Shown piece after piece: positions 43,315 through 57,965 of a DNA stretch of 64,000 nt (the stretch's first letter is position 1; the number at the start of each line of letters is the position of its first letter). The translations under genes were made by a program, and so were the position numbers. The notes under the pieces were generated by a model, which was not told the origin of the DNA, made no database searches, and was given only the letters and a program-made list of their open reading frames with translations. This DNA comes from Isoetes taiwanensis (taxonomy: Eukaryota > Streptophyta > Lycopodiopsida > Isoetales > Isoetaceae). The stretch is taken from the NCBI GenBank assembly GCA_021234155.1, contig JAJEKV010000157.1, positions 83,797-147,796 of the forward strand, in the 5' to 3' direction.

Positions 43315-46300
43315 ATGGCTCCGGCAGCTATGACTATGGCGATCGCGTGGATATCCACGTTGTTGGCCATTGTCCCAACTTCGACATCCCATGTTTCTAC
43401 TTCTGAAGCTCTCCACCTGCGCGACCAGGTTTGATATGTCTTCATTTCCCTTTCGAAAATGAGATCTACAGATTGCAGTTCTCTAATCAAGCTCTTAGAG
43501 AATTGATGCTATTGAGGTTGAATTGGAGGAGCCATATACTTCTTAACAGTCGAGCCATCATTGACATCCTTGAAATTTGTGTAATTGGGATGATAATGCC
43601 GCTCAATTCCTGCAACTAGATTATGCTTCTGTTTGTAGGCAGCTCATATGAATTTAGATTAGTCGGATCTGTATATCATAGTCATGTGGTTGCTCATAAT
43701 TTTCAGCTTAATGCAACCGAATTTATTTTTTGCACCCCATATATATATTTGAGATGGCCATTGCAGGTAAAGGACATGTTCTATCACGCTTTCAATAATT
43801 ACATGGAGCATGCTTTTCCATTGGACGAGCTAAGGCCATTAAGCTGTTCTGGAGAAGATTCTCTTGGAGGGTATTCATTGACATTGGTGAGGTTTGTAGA
43901 ATAGGTAGCTTGCATTTTCTTTGTGTATTATCTATCACAACGGACCTGTTCCTTTCTAGGTCGATTCACTTGATATGTTAGCCCTACTAGGGGATGGAGA
44001 CAAATTTGGACAAGCTGTTTCATGGATTGGTCAAAACCTTCACTTCAGAAAGGTATCTTTGCATGATGTAGATGATAACATAGAGGGCTGGATGATGTGC
44101 ATAATGTAGCTCGATGTTCATTTTGATTGTTAGCCTCCAAGCACCACACTTTTTGACAATTACACTCACGGAAGAAGAAACACTTAATTTCCAAGGCCTT
44201 ACAAATTTACAAAGCAGGACTACACTTCCACTTTAGTTTTTCAACATTGTAAAGGAAGATATGATGTTTTTTTCTGGAATTAGCCTAATTATCTCCTTAA
44301 CGAAGGTTATTTCTGCATCCATAGATTCTTGCTATAAAATCCCTATCATGATCCAATGCTAGTTAGTTGTGCACATCGTGAAAGCTAGTTCATGCTTTAG
44401 GAAATTGAAACATGTTGGACTTGGCTTTATAGTGTCAGAGAAAAATGGTATCTTGTTTGTAAACGTTCTACCTGAAAGCTCATTAGTGTGGGGCCAATAT
44501 ATTATGGCAAAATGTACGCCCAATCTGCTGGAGAACTTTGATTCCCAGGGTGGCATTGGGGTGGGCAGGTTATGTTGAGAAAAGCCTAAGAGCACATGTT
44601 GGTGCAGAATCTGTATCCACAAAGACAAGAGATCAACTTGGATATGGAGTTTATTTGAGGCCTCGTCAAAATATCCTTCTTTGGTGGCCAAATCTAGGTA
44701 GAGAAACAGTTTTCAGAGAACTCACAAGGAAAACAAGCATTCTCTTACCAATGATATCCTTCAGCTTATGAAGTGCAGGTTTGGGAGCTAAAGTGACCAA
44801 GTAAAAGATTAGCTTCCAGCTGGAAGCTGCTCTAGTGTTAGTATGCTGTTCTAGGATCTGCTACCACCTTTTTAGTATCATATAGATCAACTATGCCATA
44901 TGATTTGGGCCATTATTTATGCTTCTACAGAGTTTTCTACCAGAAGGCAACTTTACAAGGATCACCTGTGGTCGTAGGCCTTACCAGGCCATCTAAATTT
45001 CTGGCACTCAAATAACAAAAGGTTCTAATAAGACAATCTAGGGAAGGAACCAGGCATGTCAAACCTATTAAATGGACAGAAGCCCAGGAGCCAGGTTTGT
45101 GATGGAATGATTGGGTCTCATTTCATGGACTAATCCATTTATCGAATTATCACCAATGAGTTAAATCTGAAGATGCACTTTTTTTTTCAAACATTCAGTT
45201 GTTTAGAAAGTCGACTATGCCAGTCTTAATTCATGTGTTTGATGCATGCGGCTTTATTTGTCTAATCGGAAAGAAGATGAAAAGAATGGCAACAGGATAA
45301 TTTCAATTAGAAATACAGAAAAAAAATAGGACAGGCAGAAGAAGTTGAAGTGAGGTAAAACACTCAAACATTACCACATCACATGGACATCCTACAAGAA
45401 CCTCCTTTGAATGTAAATAGACCCATTTTCTGAGGCCATTCTGACGACTCAACATCTGATAGTCTTGCTGCTTCATTACTGCATCTTCTTCTTTCAAAGC
45501 AAAGGATTCCTTTTATCGAACATGCAAGCCAGAAGCAATAAGGTCCTCTAAATTGTACTATAAAGAGTGTGTTAGACACCATCACTTTGTTTAGCAATTT
45601 GATTGACATATTGTGCCGGGTGACTATCTTATTGTGAAAAATTTACAGCATGCATGAGTAGGCTTATAAATGTGCTACTCATGCACCCATTATGAGCATA
45701 CCAATAATCTTGGATGGAATATTTCATGGACTTTATGAGGTTGTGTATGAATGTATCTCTACCATGCTTATGTCCAAAATGTTCAAACTTTATAGATGTA
45801 AGAATGGAATTATTTCTAACAACATTCCAAGATTGCATATAAATATATCTCTATCAACTGAATATCTAAAATGCTACATGCACTTTTTTACAGAATAAAA
45901 CAGTCTCAGTGTTTGAAACTACCATTCGTGTTCTTGGAGCACTGCTTTCTGCCCATCTAATTGCCAGTGACCCTGCAACGGTATTTACTTCTTTATTCAA
46001 ACTGTAAATACTACTATGTTGTTATATCCAGTATTATAATGTTCTTTGCTGTTTTGAGAGGAAACCTGTGATAGTTTGGACCATAAGAGACAGTGGTCTA
46101 ACATATTATATTGCTACTATCGAAAAGCATCAATCTTTTCTCTCCAATTCATACCACAGGTCCAATAACTGCAGATTATTCCAGCTGTAATCACAGCTTT
46201 GAGGATTAACTTTAGCTGGAAAAACTTGGTTCTTTGTATTACTTAGTTGTTGATGATACTAAGAACTTCAAACTTTGATTTCTAATGCAGTTGACTGTTG

Positions 46301-49300
46301 CCTAATGAAATTTTGCTGGGTTCATCTTGAGAGAGAAAAAGTGCACTTATTTTATCCAGTAAACAAGAATCCTGCAACTGGTTGTTCCTGGTTGCCCCCT
46401 ACTGCGTTTTTGTTTACATAGAGATGCTATCTAAGGAGGATGTTTGAAATAAAAGGAGAAAGAAAGATCCATAATTTTCCATAAGTAAATGGGAGGATTA
46501 TTATGTGTATTGTAAAACTAGATTTGAAGTCTGACTTCTCTGTATTATGCTCCAAGAAATTGTAATACCATTCTAATTAGCACCATTTTGCTTTTTCATT
46601 AACTTAGGCTAAGAATGAACTGGCTTTTGGGTAGGACATGTTCAGTCAATGGCAACACTGAGTGCCTTGCCTCCTTTTACAGATTTGAATATAATAACAG
46701 TTGATCCAGTCAGTCCTTTAAAATTGATATGTCTCAGGGTTTGAATGTGAATGGCTACAATGGCGAGCTTCTTACACTTGCAGAGGATTTGGGCCAAAGG
46801 CTCCTCCCCGCCTTCAAAATTCCTACAGGTACTCCAAAGTCTTACAATCAATTTAATATTTTGTTCATGATGCTGGCCGATCCGTGGAAGAGAATTTGGT
46901 CTGTCTTTGGATACATAGTCAATCCCTTGGATGCGCTTTGCCTGTTTAGTGGAAGCAAATTCTTTCCTACACGTGAGCCTTGTAGCAAACATGTTTGCCA
47001 CCCTTCTAGGATTCAAGTTCTCTCTCTTGCAATAGATTACATGAGATGGCTAGGCGGGATCAAAATGTTATATAAACACTTCTGCCAGGCCCTACAAGTA
47101 TTTACTAAAACTGCCTTCCCTTTTTTGTTGGGATGGGAAGAAAGGAAGGGGATTATCATTCTCACCCACAGCAGGGCTCCATATATTTAAAACACATCAA
47201 CACACAAAATATGTCACAGGGATGGATCTCTTAATGACTCCTCTTTATTTCTTTGCGTGTTGATGACATGATCTACTTGCAGGTATTCCATATGGTTCCA
47301 TCAACCTGGTGGAAGGAGTAGAGGAACATGAAAGTCAAGTGAGTTTCGGATTGTTGTATATGTGCATTTTACGCACCCCAAGATGTCTAAATAGCCTTAT
47401 TTCAGATCACATCAACAGCGGGAGGAGGAACTCTGACTTTGGAATTTGGCATCTTGAGTTAGGCTGACTGGAAATCCAGATACGGGTACAAACTAATTAA
47501 GTTCAACATACTGCATTAAGGAGGAGCAGTTTTCATAAAATACTTAGAAAACTACTTCTTGATGCAGTGTTTGAGGAAGTCTCAAGGAATTCTGTGCGGG
47601 AAAACTTTGGGCTCCAGCGTTCACAACTGGGACTTCTTGGAGCCCATATCAATGTCTTCTCAGGTGAATGGACACATAAGGTAGGACATTTTTGGTTGCT
47701 ATAGAGTTCCCCATTGCATGATAGTCGTTCATTCTTTATGGGTAATTCTTAGGATGCTGGAATTGGCACAAGTATAGATTCCTTCTACGAGTATCTCCTG
47801 AAGGTAACATCGGTTTATAATTTGTCTGAACTTGATGCTTCAAGTCATAATGATTTGTTTGTACATTGTTCTAGGATCAATCTTCATAGATGCCATTGTA
47901 TTTTGCATATTCTCTCTCAATTGCAGGCCTCTAGTTATCTAGTTATCTAGTTATCCATATAAGCTTCCAATGAAGAAGAATTTTAAGGGGAGGCAAACTT
48001 GGGCAAGACATGTCTTGTTGCAGCTCCAAAAATCTGCACCTGAAATATAATTGAAAAAAACAAGCTTTGAATGAAAAGTTACCCAAGGTTGTTACAATTT
48101 AAGCCGTGGTATTTCTGGTACTCATAAGGCAGGACTAAGGTATGGACAGTAAGAGTTCCTTTCAGCCGGCTGGTTTAGTTAGAATGCTATCAAACAACAA
48201 GCAAATGGCCTCGAATTCAGGTCTTCATGAATGCATGACTTGAGTTGTGGTATCATCTGATGCTGGGGCTGGGGCTTATATGTATAACTTCAAGGATGAG
48301 AATAGCTTGAACACAAGTCTTAGTGATGGACCTGCAGGGCATTCTTAATAATATCACTCATTTCATTATAATGGATTGAGATCTGGACACTAAGGTACAT
48401 TTTCCCAGTTAGTTTGACTGGGATAGCTTTCCCAGTTATTTGATAATCCTTATACCAAATAAGTAAGGCTTCCATCTTGATGAGGAGTGGCTGCCAGAAA
48501 TGTCCATCTATGATCTTGCATCTATATTATATAGCAGGATGTATTATCGTTCATTTGTAGATGCAGAGCAGGCTGGTTAGATTCTGAACGGCAGTGCTGA
48601 TTTAGTGGTACAGGTCCTGAAACTTTTATTACCATCCTTGGATCTTGCCGCCAGCCCCATGTTGAGGCCCTCTTCCCACACGGTCCCAGTTTAATGCTTG
48701 GTAATGAATTAGATTGTGACATTGGCAATCCGAGATGGTTACATATATGCATATAAATAAAGGTTTGCTAAAGATATAGTTTTTTGTAAGGACGGTTGAC
48801 TAATTACTTTGCATCATGTATGCAGGCATATATTTTGCTAGGGGAGGAGGAATATCTCTTTATCTTCAAAGAGGCATACAAGGCAGTGATGAAACACGTC
48901 TTCAACGATCCTTGGTAAGATGCATCCTATCTTGGACATATTTTAGTTTAAGTTGTCCCTACTTGTGACCTTATAGATTAAGTTCTTTCTCTAAGACAGG
49001 CATAACTAATGAAAAGCTGAAACTAAAGTTCAGAGGGCAATACTGCATGAACTCTCCCACCAGATAAATGAATTTTATCTGTCTGGTTACTACAGGTCCG
49101 AGCGGCTGCCAAAATTGCAGCTTGCAAGTTGCAATAAAGATTGTGTGCCGCTGAGCTTACCTTCAGCATATGGACCTGATTATTAACCCATTGGAGGTAT
49201 TACGCGCATCAGAATTCAGAATCTAGGCACGATCTCGGGTATTCATGTTCATGTTCCAAAGTAGATTGTTGGAATGGCAATTTTTTTCCTGTTTAGTGTG

Positions 49301-52300
49301 GCAGATGTCGCATTTATGAGAAGTGCTAGTTTGCCGTTGCTCTTTGGTTCAAGTCTGCCAACAAAGTGCATGGTTATTTGATTGACAAGGGGACATGGCA
49401 TAATTAGCATTAAGAAAAATTGGCAGCTTTTGAAAACACTTGCTAGTCTTGATATTTTAGCCGACAGCACTTCCTATCCTCAGCCCATCCATTTCTAGAC
49501 ACCAATCAATCACATGCAGTGCAGTATGTGAGAGATAAGGTTTCTTAAGCATTAGCTTACAATGAAGCTACTTTTCGAGTTATTGAGGTTCTGCAGTTGT
49601 TGATTGGCCATTATTCGACAGATTAAGAGCTTAAGTTGGGAGATCTGTTCATGTCCAAGGTGCCTTTTTTCAACTGGCATTCTTTCTTGTTTAATGTGGC
49701 ACATGCTTCATACATTGTGACAAAATGGTAGTTTGCCCTTGCACTTTGCTTTGAGACCAACCTGAAATGCATGGGTATTAAGGAGGATAAGGAAGATAAA
49801 ACAGATGCTACTCAGCTTATCCATCACTGGGAACCAATGCAGAATAAGACCAAAATATGTGAGGGATGAGGGTTTCTTAATTACTTACATGCATGAGACT
49901 ATTTCTCCAGGTATGTGGAGGTAAACATGAACTCCGCAGCTGTTGTGTGGCCATTATTCAACAGCTTACAAGCTTTTTGGCCCGGCCTTCAGGTTATATT
50001 TAAATCTGGAGTAAGTTCATTGTGTGATGCTACGTTTAAGTATCTGACATGCTTCTATGTAGGTTCTAGCTGGGGATATTGAGCCGGCTGTTCGGACACA
50101 CAAAGCTTTTTTCTCAGTGTGGAAAAAGTTCGGTTTTACTCCTGAAGGGTTTAATTTGGCTTCTTTGAGTGTCCAGGTATTATGCCCTTCAATTTGTGTT
50201 TCTTTTACTAAAGGATTGGTCAGGTCTAAAAAGCCATTTCGATTTGTTAAAGATTGCAAATTGTACTGCAGCCAGGTCAAAAGAGCTACCCACTACGTCC
50301 AGAATTGATTGAAAGCACCTACTGGTTATATAAGGCAACAAGAGACCATGTCGCGTTTTCTCTGATGGTTTAACAGATACATTCAATCCAATATTGCAAC
50401 AGTTCATCATAGATTCTGCGTTTAGTCCATTTCCTCTACTGGCTAGTGGTTTTTAGTCTCCATTCAAGTCCATCCTTGCTAGGCGCTATGCTGTGTGTGG
50501 TTCTTTCACTTCCTTTTTTGAAATAAGGTGAGATTCTCAATGGGGCAGTTTAGGTATCCTCTCATCAGCTGGAAATTGAGCTTGGGCATGCTAAACATCT
50601 TAGCCAACAGGATAGGAAATGTACTTTATGTAATTTGACAAGGGGAAGTTGGCAGAGCATTTCTTTTTACCTGCCTTGTCTTTTCATGCATCCAACAACC
50701 TAGAAACTTTTAAATTATTATGACCTGAAATGTCATGACCTCATTCCAAAAAGGAGCATTTTTCAAAATAGAGAAAGCAGCTCCAAGTGGCCTAAAAGCA
50801 GACAGAAATTTCTTCATTCTTCTTTGTTGATTTAAGTGTTACAACAGGTTGGATGGATTGAGGGCTCCCCAAAGAAGAATGAAAACTTCATGATACTAAA
50901 GGAGTGACATTAGCGACCTCAGAGAAAGTGAAAACAGGCAGCAAAACAGAAGTATATGCATTTCTTTCAGAGAAAGATAGTTCATATCAGAACATTCCTT
51001 GAGCAGCCAGGGATGGTGATTGGATTATCTCTCTAGAAATCTTTCAGTGATTTTGATTAGTTGTTTTAGTGTTTCACCCCTCTTCATAGGCTCTATGGGT
51101 CTTCCATAGATGCTATATTTTTCTCATAGACTCTATGGGTTTTAATACATTTTTTCTTTTTTTCCATTCCTCAATGTTGGCTGGCATAAGTGTCCTCAGA
51201 TAGGACTTTAATGCTTTGGCATCAAATTTAGGATAATGCCAAGTTGTTGTCTAGCAAAAGACACATTCATATGGATCAACTTGAATATCAAGTAAAACAT
51301 TCGTCTTATTCCATAGATAACCAACCATGTGACTCACCTGAGGAACACATAGTCGAGATCTTTATAGCTATATGGCAAACTCTACAGACGGCATTCTCAA
51401 GCAAAAGTTGACAAGCACCTCAGATGAAATAGGAAAATGATGTTGCTGCCAAACGGGTGAATGGGCTGGTGGAAGGGTTTCCAGGTCGTTTGGGTGGGGT
51501 AGGATTAGGATTTTTTAGGATTTATGAGATCTAATATTGACCCATTTTTCTGTAACTTTGTATGCTCTGATGCATTTTGGAGCAACCTCATGCAAGCATC
51601 ATGGGCAAAGGCCATTGATTACATCTTGTTAATTCTTGCTGCTTGTCATATCCAGATCAACTTGGGAGGTTCATTTAAAACTGAGTTTTTACCTTAGAGG
51701 GGTTTAGGAGTCGGAGGAGTGCATTTGCAATTAGTACATATATTTCCAGTGACACTTTTTTATTTTGTTTTCAAAATCACAATTTGGTCCCTAAAGTTGG
51801 AGTTGCATGTTTTCTAGATACCTTGATGTGGGCGAGATATACTTGCAAAGTATTCAGCGTGGAGCATATTGTCCCTGTGGTTACTGTCACATTGCTGATG
51901 TTGAAACACCACGAACAGGATGACCATATGGAGAGCTTCTTCCTGCGCTGAGACTGTAAGCACCACATGTTATAAGTTCTCTCAAACATTTTTCTTGGGC
52001 TTTTTTAAGATAATTTTAGTTTGCAGGTAAAATATCTATGGCTACTATTTGATCTGGCTGTTGGTGGAAGAACTTAATAGAGAAGGGCCCATACCATTAG
52101 GGGACCTTTTTCTGAATGTTTTTGAGTTCATTCTTTAGTTTTCTGTGTTGTTTGTGATTATTTTTTTATGCTGCAGGTGGCATATATTTTCTACTGAAGG
52201 GCACATTTTCCATTGACCCCAGAGATTTCTTTGCCCTCAGAACACTAGCATATTCATTGGGTTTCTGCAGCAAAGGGCTGATTATAGTCAGTGCAGGCAT
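43315..52300 (+). pseudogene. MNS4: EDEM/MNS4-type GH47 alpha-mannosidase gene, frameshifted
   Basis: Exons: 43315-43428, 43767-43886, 43960-44052, 45894-45980, 46738-46828, 47283-47338, 47406-47485, 47568-47680, 47753-47803, 48826-48914, 49911-49992, 50063-50176, 50272-50349, 51818-51955, 52027-52099, 52177-52296. Exon 1 starts MAPAAMTMAIAWISTLLAIV, a signal peptide. GH47 blocks follow: [97 protein letters not shown] and CGYCHIADVET. EDEM proteins trim mannose on misfolded glycoproteins in the ER for degradation. Phases agree through exon 13, with one extra T in exon 7 (AGTTAGG) as the only break. Exons 14-16 carry several one-base indels. Donors after exons 13 and 15 look weak. It may be a pseudogene, or a real gene in an error-containing assembly. 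Confidence 0.92.
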
Positions 52301-52639
52301 GAAGTTCAGGAAACAGTTCTTTTGGTTCTTCTAACATGAAAAAATAGCTTAAATTCTCTAAATGATTCAAATTCAATCCCGTCACACAGACCAGTTAAGG
52401 TATTAGAACCTTTGATATATGCACATTTGAAAGTTCTAAGCTTTGTCCTCACATCAGTGTAACTAATATTACGTTTCAGGGCATATGTAGTATCAACCGT
52501 TGGAGGCAATTAGGGATGCATTTGATTGGAGACCCTTTCAAAAAATATCGGAGGAAGACCAAGACAGTGGCCAAAGATGGTCCGCTAGTCTCTGCAACTG
52601 AAAAGGGGCTGATGAGGTTCAAATATTGACAGTTAAGTT

Positions 52640-53540
52640 TAGGGAAGAGGGGTGAACATGGCCTCCAATTGGACATCAAAAGTGACAGCGAGGATGGTGA
52701 ACATGACCTCAAGGTGGGTGACGATATGCTCCAGAAAAGTCTCACGGTCACTACTAGATACAAATGGTGGAAAATTCATCCGTGTGATATTGCAGATGCA
52801 AAGAAAAGTATTCTTGAATTGCTGCAAGCTGGAGGATTTGATTATGTAAATATACCTCTTCATAGCAGCAAGGAGAATCAAGACACTTCTTCCTCCTTAA
52901 TGATCGAGGAAGAAAAGCAAGGAAATAACGGAGAAAATAGTGATAATATTGAACATGATGGGAATGATATGAACACAAATGACAAGGACATAAAAGACGT
53001 TTCTTCCTCCATAACGGGAAAAGATGAAAAGCATGATGGTGGGAAATTCATCCAGTAAGTGATATTGCAGATGCAAAGAAAAGTATTCTTAAATTGCTGC
53101 AAGCTGGAGGATTTGATTATGTAAATATACCTCTTCTTAGCAGCAAGGGGAAATCAAGACACTTCTTCCTCCTTATTGAACGAGGAAGAAAGCCAGGAAG
53201 TAAAGGAAAAACAGTGATATAATATTGAACATGATAGGGATGATGTGAACGCAGATGATAAGGACATAAAAAGACATTTCTTCCTCCATAACGGGAAAAC
53301 ATGAAAAGCATGCGGGACGCAATGCCGAAAGTAGTGATAGTATTGAACACGATTCTGATCGTATTAGCAGCAATGAGCAAAGGCACGGACGAGACTGCTT
53401 CCTTAACGCAAAAGGAAGAAAATTATTTGGAAAGCAATGGTAAAAGTAGTGATGATATACGACATGATGCCGATCATGTGAGCAGAAATATTGAGACACA
53501 CGCGTGGGTGTATCATAATTTTAAATTCTCAATGGTTCTA
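52640..53540 (+). pseudogene. probable EDEM C-terminal tail exon with 275-bp tandem duplication
   Basis: The frame 52669-53058 encodes an acidic tail: MDIKSDSEDGEHDLKVGDDM, then KWWKIHPCDIADAKKSILEL and LLQAGGFDYVNIPL, followed by Ser/Asp/Lys-rich text. A second, more broken copy of IADAKKSIL.LLQAGGFDYV follows 275 bases later (GATATTGCAGATGCAAAG at 52786 and 53061). Position and acidic low-complexity character fit the variable C-terminus of plant EDEM proteins, but assignment to that gene is inference. Confidence 0.5.
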
Positions 53541-56500
53541 TTGGGCTGAGATTTCTACTAGTTAAAGTGCAGTTCCAGACCATTTGCAATGACCACAAAA
53601 GCTGAGCTGTCACAAAAGTTGTTGGAAGAGTTGATCTGAAGTGTATGCAGGTTTGCTCTTGCAGCTTGAATTTGTAGATGGAAAAGTTCCTTGTGCATAA
53701 TTCAAATTATCCGCTTATGAAGTCTGTGAATCAGTTTCCAGCTGGAGAAATTGAATGATGGATTCTTTCATGTCAGGCAACTCCGATTGTTCCAATTATT
53801 TGCTCAAGGCACAGGATAGAGAAAAAACAAATGTGCCGGTGATATAGCAGGGGGTGAAAATCGCCATCAATTTTTGTAGCCATTAGCACCCTGATTCTGA
53901 GTGCTTTAACGACCAGGATGATTTGGTTTTGAATTTAAGAACATAGTATCGTTCAATTATGGCTAAATAGCAACGAAAAACCAGAGGACACTTTCAACAT
54001 CACATATTAAGGCCCATTGAACTATTCTCATGCAAAAAGATTCTAAAGAGGACGTGCAGAATGTGGATTTTCCCGCAGCCACACAAAGATGACCAGAATG
54101 AGTTTCCACCTTTCATAACACTGAGATTTAGGTTCAGGGCATGAATGGGTTCAAATAAGACGGAACATGAAATGGATTGGATGACCTTGTTGTAGATTAC
54201 AGAAGATAGGGCATGAAGAGAGCACAACCTGAAGAAGTGACCTTTTCAGCCCTCTTTGTGTTTTAGGGCGTAAGACTGTGTTCAATGCACTACACAGCTT
54301 TAACCAATAATAACTTAGGCCATATTTCTGTTTAAAGCTTCACTTCTGTTGCCTGTCTATATTAGATCAATCTCCAAGTTCAGGGACATTATTTTGTAGG
54401 TTGACAAGAGTAGGTACCCCCGCCCCCAATCAGAGTTTTTGTGCAAACTAGCAACCATGAGGGGTTCTCATCGCGTCCTCATTACATTTCTTTTTTTTCA
54501 CATGGACCAATGTTTTCAAGAGGTATCAATTTTTGAAATTCTGATCCCTCCTTCAAGTCTTGAAGATTCTTGATGCCTATGACATAAAGCCATCTCAATC
54601 CCATTCTACCAATACCATTGAATCATGATACTTTTCATTATGGAAGAGATTGGCTAGATTCAAGTGGTGAAAGGAGCTACTATTTTTTTATTAGCATGGA
54701 TTTTAATTCACTATACTATAATTTGAGCGATGAAAGAACACCACTTTGCAAATAGCCAATCAATCCCCATGTTTAGCATTTTGTTTCTAAGTAACAGCTA
54801 CCATGCTTTCGAAAAACTAAGCGAGTTTAAAGATTTTGGGAAAGAATAGAAAGAGGACCAATGACAATGAATTTATGGCCGAAATATATGGTAATTATTA
54901 CATTTAATATATGGTCAATATTGATGATGTGGCATCATCTAGGCAAAGTTAGGCACATGTTAGACGCTCATTGACAACAACTGCCATGTTTTTGGAAACA
55001 AATCAAAGCCAACTGTTGGGCCGGGCTGTTCCATCATGTTCTTAGTAGTTACTTACATGTGAACTTTTAACACATCTCTTGGGCATTCTACCGACAAAAC
55101 AAAAAATTTGAAAATTTGATGCCATGTCAAGAACTTCCGACCTCTTGTGGAATCTCAAGCACCTAAATGTCAATTGCATAGATGTAGTATTGATTAGATC
55201 CCAACAAGAACTACACAGAATGATGGAATTTGGGCCCTAGAGTAGATGTTTCTAACTTTAACATGCACGCTTTGAAATTGAAATCTAACTAGAAATAAAG
55301 AACTTAAGGAATATGAAGTTTATCGGGTTTTGGTGATTGAAGAAGACCTAGTAGAGTCGTCATCTTCTTGAATTGATAAACCAACGAGTGGGTTGGCATA
55401 CCCTCTGCAAAATCGTTTCACATTTGCATAAGATGGAGAATTAAAACACGAGAGATGACTACTCTCTAACAAAGTAAACATTCAAATCCATGTGCTTTGG
55501 TTTTGATCATACTTGTAGCACTGAATTATCAACCGGTATATGTTCTAACCCAGAATAATGGAGACCTTGACATAGAAATACAACTACTATATAACATCTC
55601 TTGTGTTCGGTATAGAGAGCTTTTGAGCTAAGCCTCCGTTCTACTAAGACTAATAATAATTTGTTTTCTTGACACCCAAGTAATCAAACGGTTGATAAGG
55701 GATATTTGCCACCTACATGTAGAGGTTTACAAAAACCCTACGTACATCCTTTCTCAAACGCAAAACCCCAACATACTAGATTTCAATGTTGCTTTAGACA
55801 TAATCCCTCTCGACTTTATACTTCATTTATCGTTGAAAATCCCTCCTATACAATCCCATGAAGATATTATTTCCATATTAACTAAGCATTTATGTAATGA
55901 TGCATTAGTTTAATGTCTTTTCAAAATCATCCATGTTTCTTTTATACAATTCGTACACTCGATCCTATATCAAAGTAAGTTCCTCTTCATACATTTCAAT
56001 TCAGGTACAACTAGATTGTCAAAGAAATTTCATGTCCATATGATTCCCGTCAACTATGCACCCTACTGTTATGTACAAGGAATCATGAAGAAATTGTTTC
56101 TTTCATATATATATACATACGTGAAAACAGCCCTAAAAATGAACCCCTCTCAGTTCTTGCACGTGGCTTTGGAAGAGGCAAAAGATAGCAAAAAGCGATT
56201 GCCTTCCATAAGCGTAAAGCAAGGTTGTCATCGATGCTCATGGCCAAATCACTTTAAATTGGTGTTGCTGCAAACATTCTCTGTCAAGGGGCTCGGTTTA
56301 GTGAGCTATTCCACCCGATTGCATGTATTAAATCTCAAGAAGCATAACCTTGTCCAAATACAGCCATTGCTATAGCCATCATATAGATCGACATGACGAT
56401 GTCCGTAGTAGATACTTTACTCCTAGTTTGGGGATTAGAAGATGTGATCTCGAGAACGGATCCCCCTGGAGCTATGATCTCGAGAGGATGGGATCCCCTA

Positions 56501-57950
56501 CTATATAGAATCATAGCTGGCAAAATCTTACCTTTTATAGGAAAAAACCAAGGCAAATTTGTAGTGGGCTTTTCTGCGTCCAATCCTCCACCGCGGTATT
56601 GGATGGGATCTGCTTAGTGGTATTCGAAATTGATTGGAGGAGATGCATCGGTAGCGGCAGAGGGAGGAAGCAGAGGAGCCCTGAATGGCAATGCTAATCC
56701 AATCAGTAAAATGGGCTAAAAATGCGCAATTAAGCGTGGGATGCGGAAGGAGGGAATCCTAGTAGACTTGTAGCGGGGATCACGGAGGGAATCCCTATGG
56801 TGATCCACGCGGTGGATGGCTTTTTGCATGTGAGAAGTAGCGTTCAAGGATAAAGAGAGGGTTGCCCCTCAACTCTTGCACTCCACCCATAGGTGCCCAT
56901 TATATCAATGCAATATTCTTGTGTAGGAGACCCATGTGCCAAAGGCTATTATTTCGATAGTACTGAGCAACACTCTCATCGCGCATTCATTGAAGACCCG
57001 AATAATAGTGATAGCTAGCAGGTTGGGTAACTTGTGTTCTCCATGTTTCCTATGTTTTCATAAGGAAGATGAGATCCATATCCGCCGTGGCGGAGTTGAG
57101 ACTATCTCCCTTTGCCATAGGATTGGAAGCACCGACGATTCTAGAGACCATTTAGATGCAAAATCCTATTTGCACGCGACCAACATGGATGGGCATTGAG
57201 TTGCGAAGGGGAAAAAAAATGGGAAAATATAGGGAGAGGGAGGGAAGGGGAAAGTGGTCGAATGCTCCCTCAATTACTTTAAGCATGTTCGGAATAAACA
57301 CTAGGCATCTTTTCCAGTGTATCTGCCATCGTTTCTACATGCCTAAATCTAGTATGTCTTTAAAAAAAATCAGGAAAATCATGATCATGTGGCCACCCTC
57401 GGATCCAAATTACAAGTTTATTCACAAATTGCAACATTATGCCAAGTAAGCAAACATATCGGCCACATGTGCATTGTATCTCGCATAGATAAGCTTACTC
57501 AGGAATGCGAGCATTGGCTCCATATATCTCCACAACAAACCATTTCCTTATCCATAAATCGTTGTTGTAAATAAGAACAGAGTTCCACGGAAAAAGCCTT
57601 GTATCCGGCCTTATTGACCGCCAATTTCCAGCCTACAGGTATGCCTCCTCAGCCCCTTCTTTCCTACACCTACTCTGCACTTTGATTTGCATGTTTTGTG
57701 GAGGTCCCTATTGATCGGATCTCATTCCGCATCTCACCCATTCCACATCTTTTAAAAGAATATTTGCATTAATAGCTTCCAGGTCTTGTTTCACGAAGTC
57801 TTATTTTCGTATTACTGAAGCATTTCAGGCGCCAAGCCCTACACTGGTGAGAGCAAAATTACTCCCAATTTTGAGCCGAAATTTTACGCCTTCATGAATT
57901 CAAATTATGGCATTGAATTTTGTAGCAACAAACTCTGAAATAAATGCTGC
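53541..57950. other. intergenic, no recognisable gene
   Basis: Some 4.4 kb of AT-rich DNA between the EDEM and HCF101 genes. Open frames are short. The stretch 56390-57200 is GC-richer and has frames in several directions without recognised motifs. The HCF101 transit peptide exon is probably somewhere in 56.9-57.9 kb but was not identified. Confidence 0.35.
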
Positions 57951-57965
57951 ATCTCCTGAGTATTA

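Noticed and set aside
56335-57200. Transit-peptide exon of HCF101 in GC-richer DNA
   Set aside because: No frame here joins by a valid splice site to the first recognised exon and none has chloroplast transit character that can be argued for.
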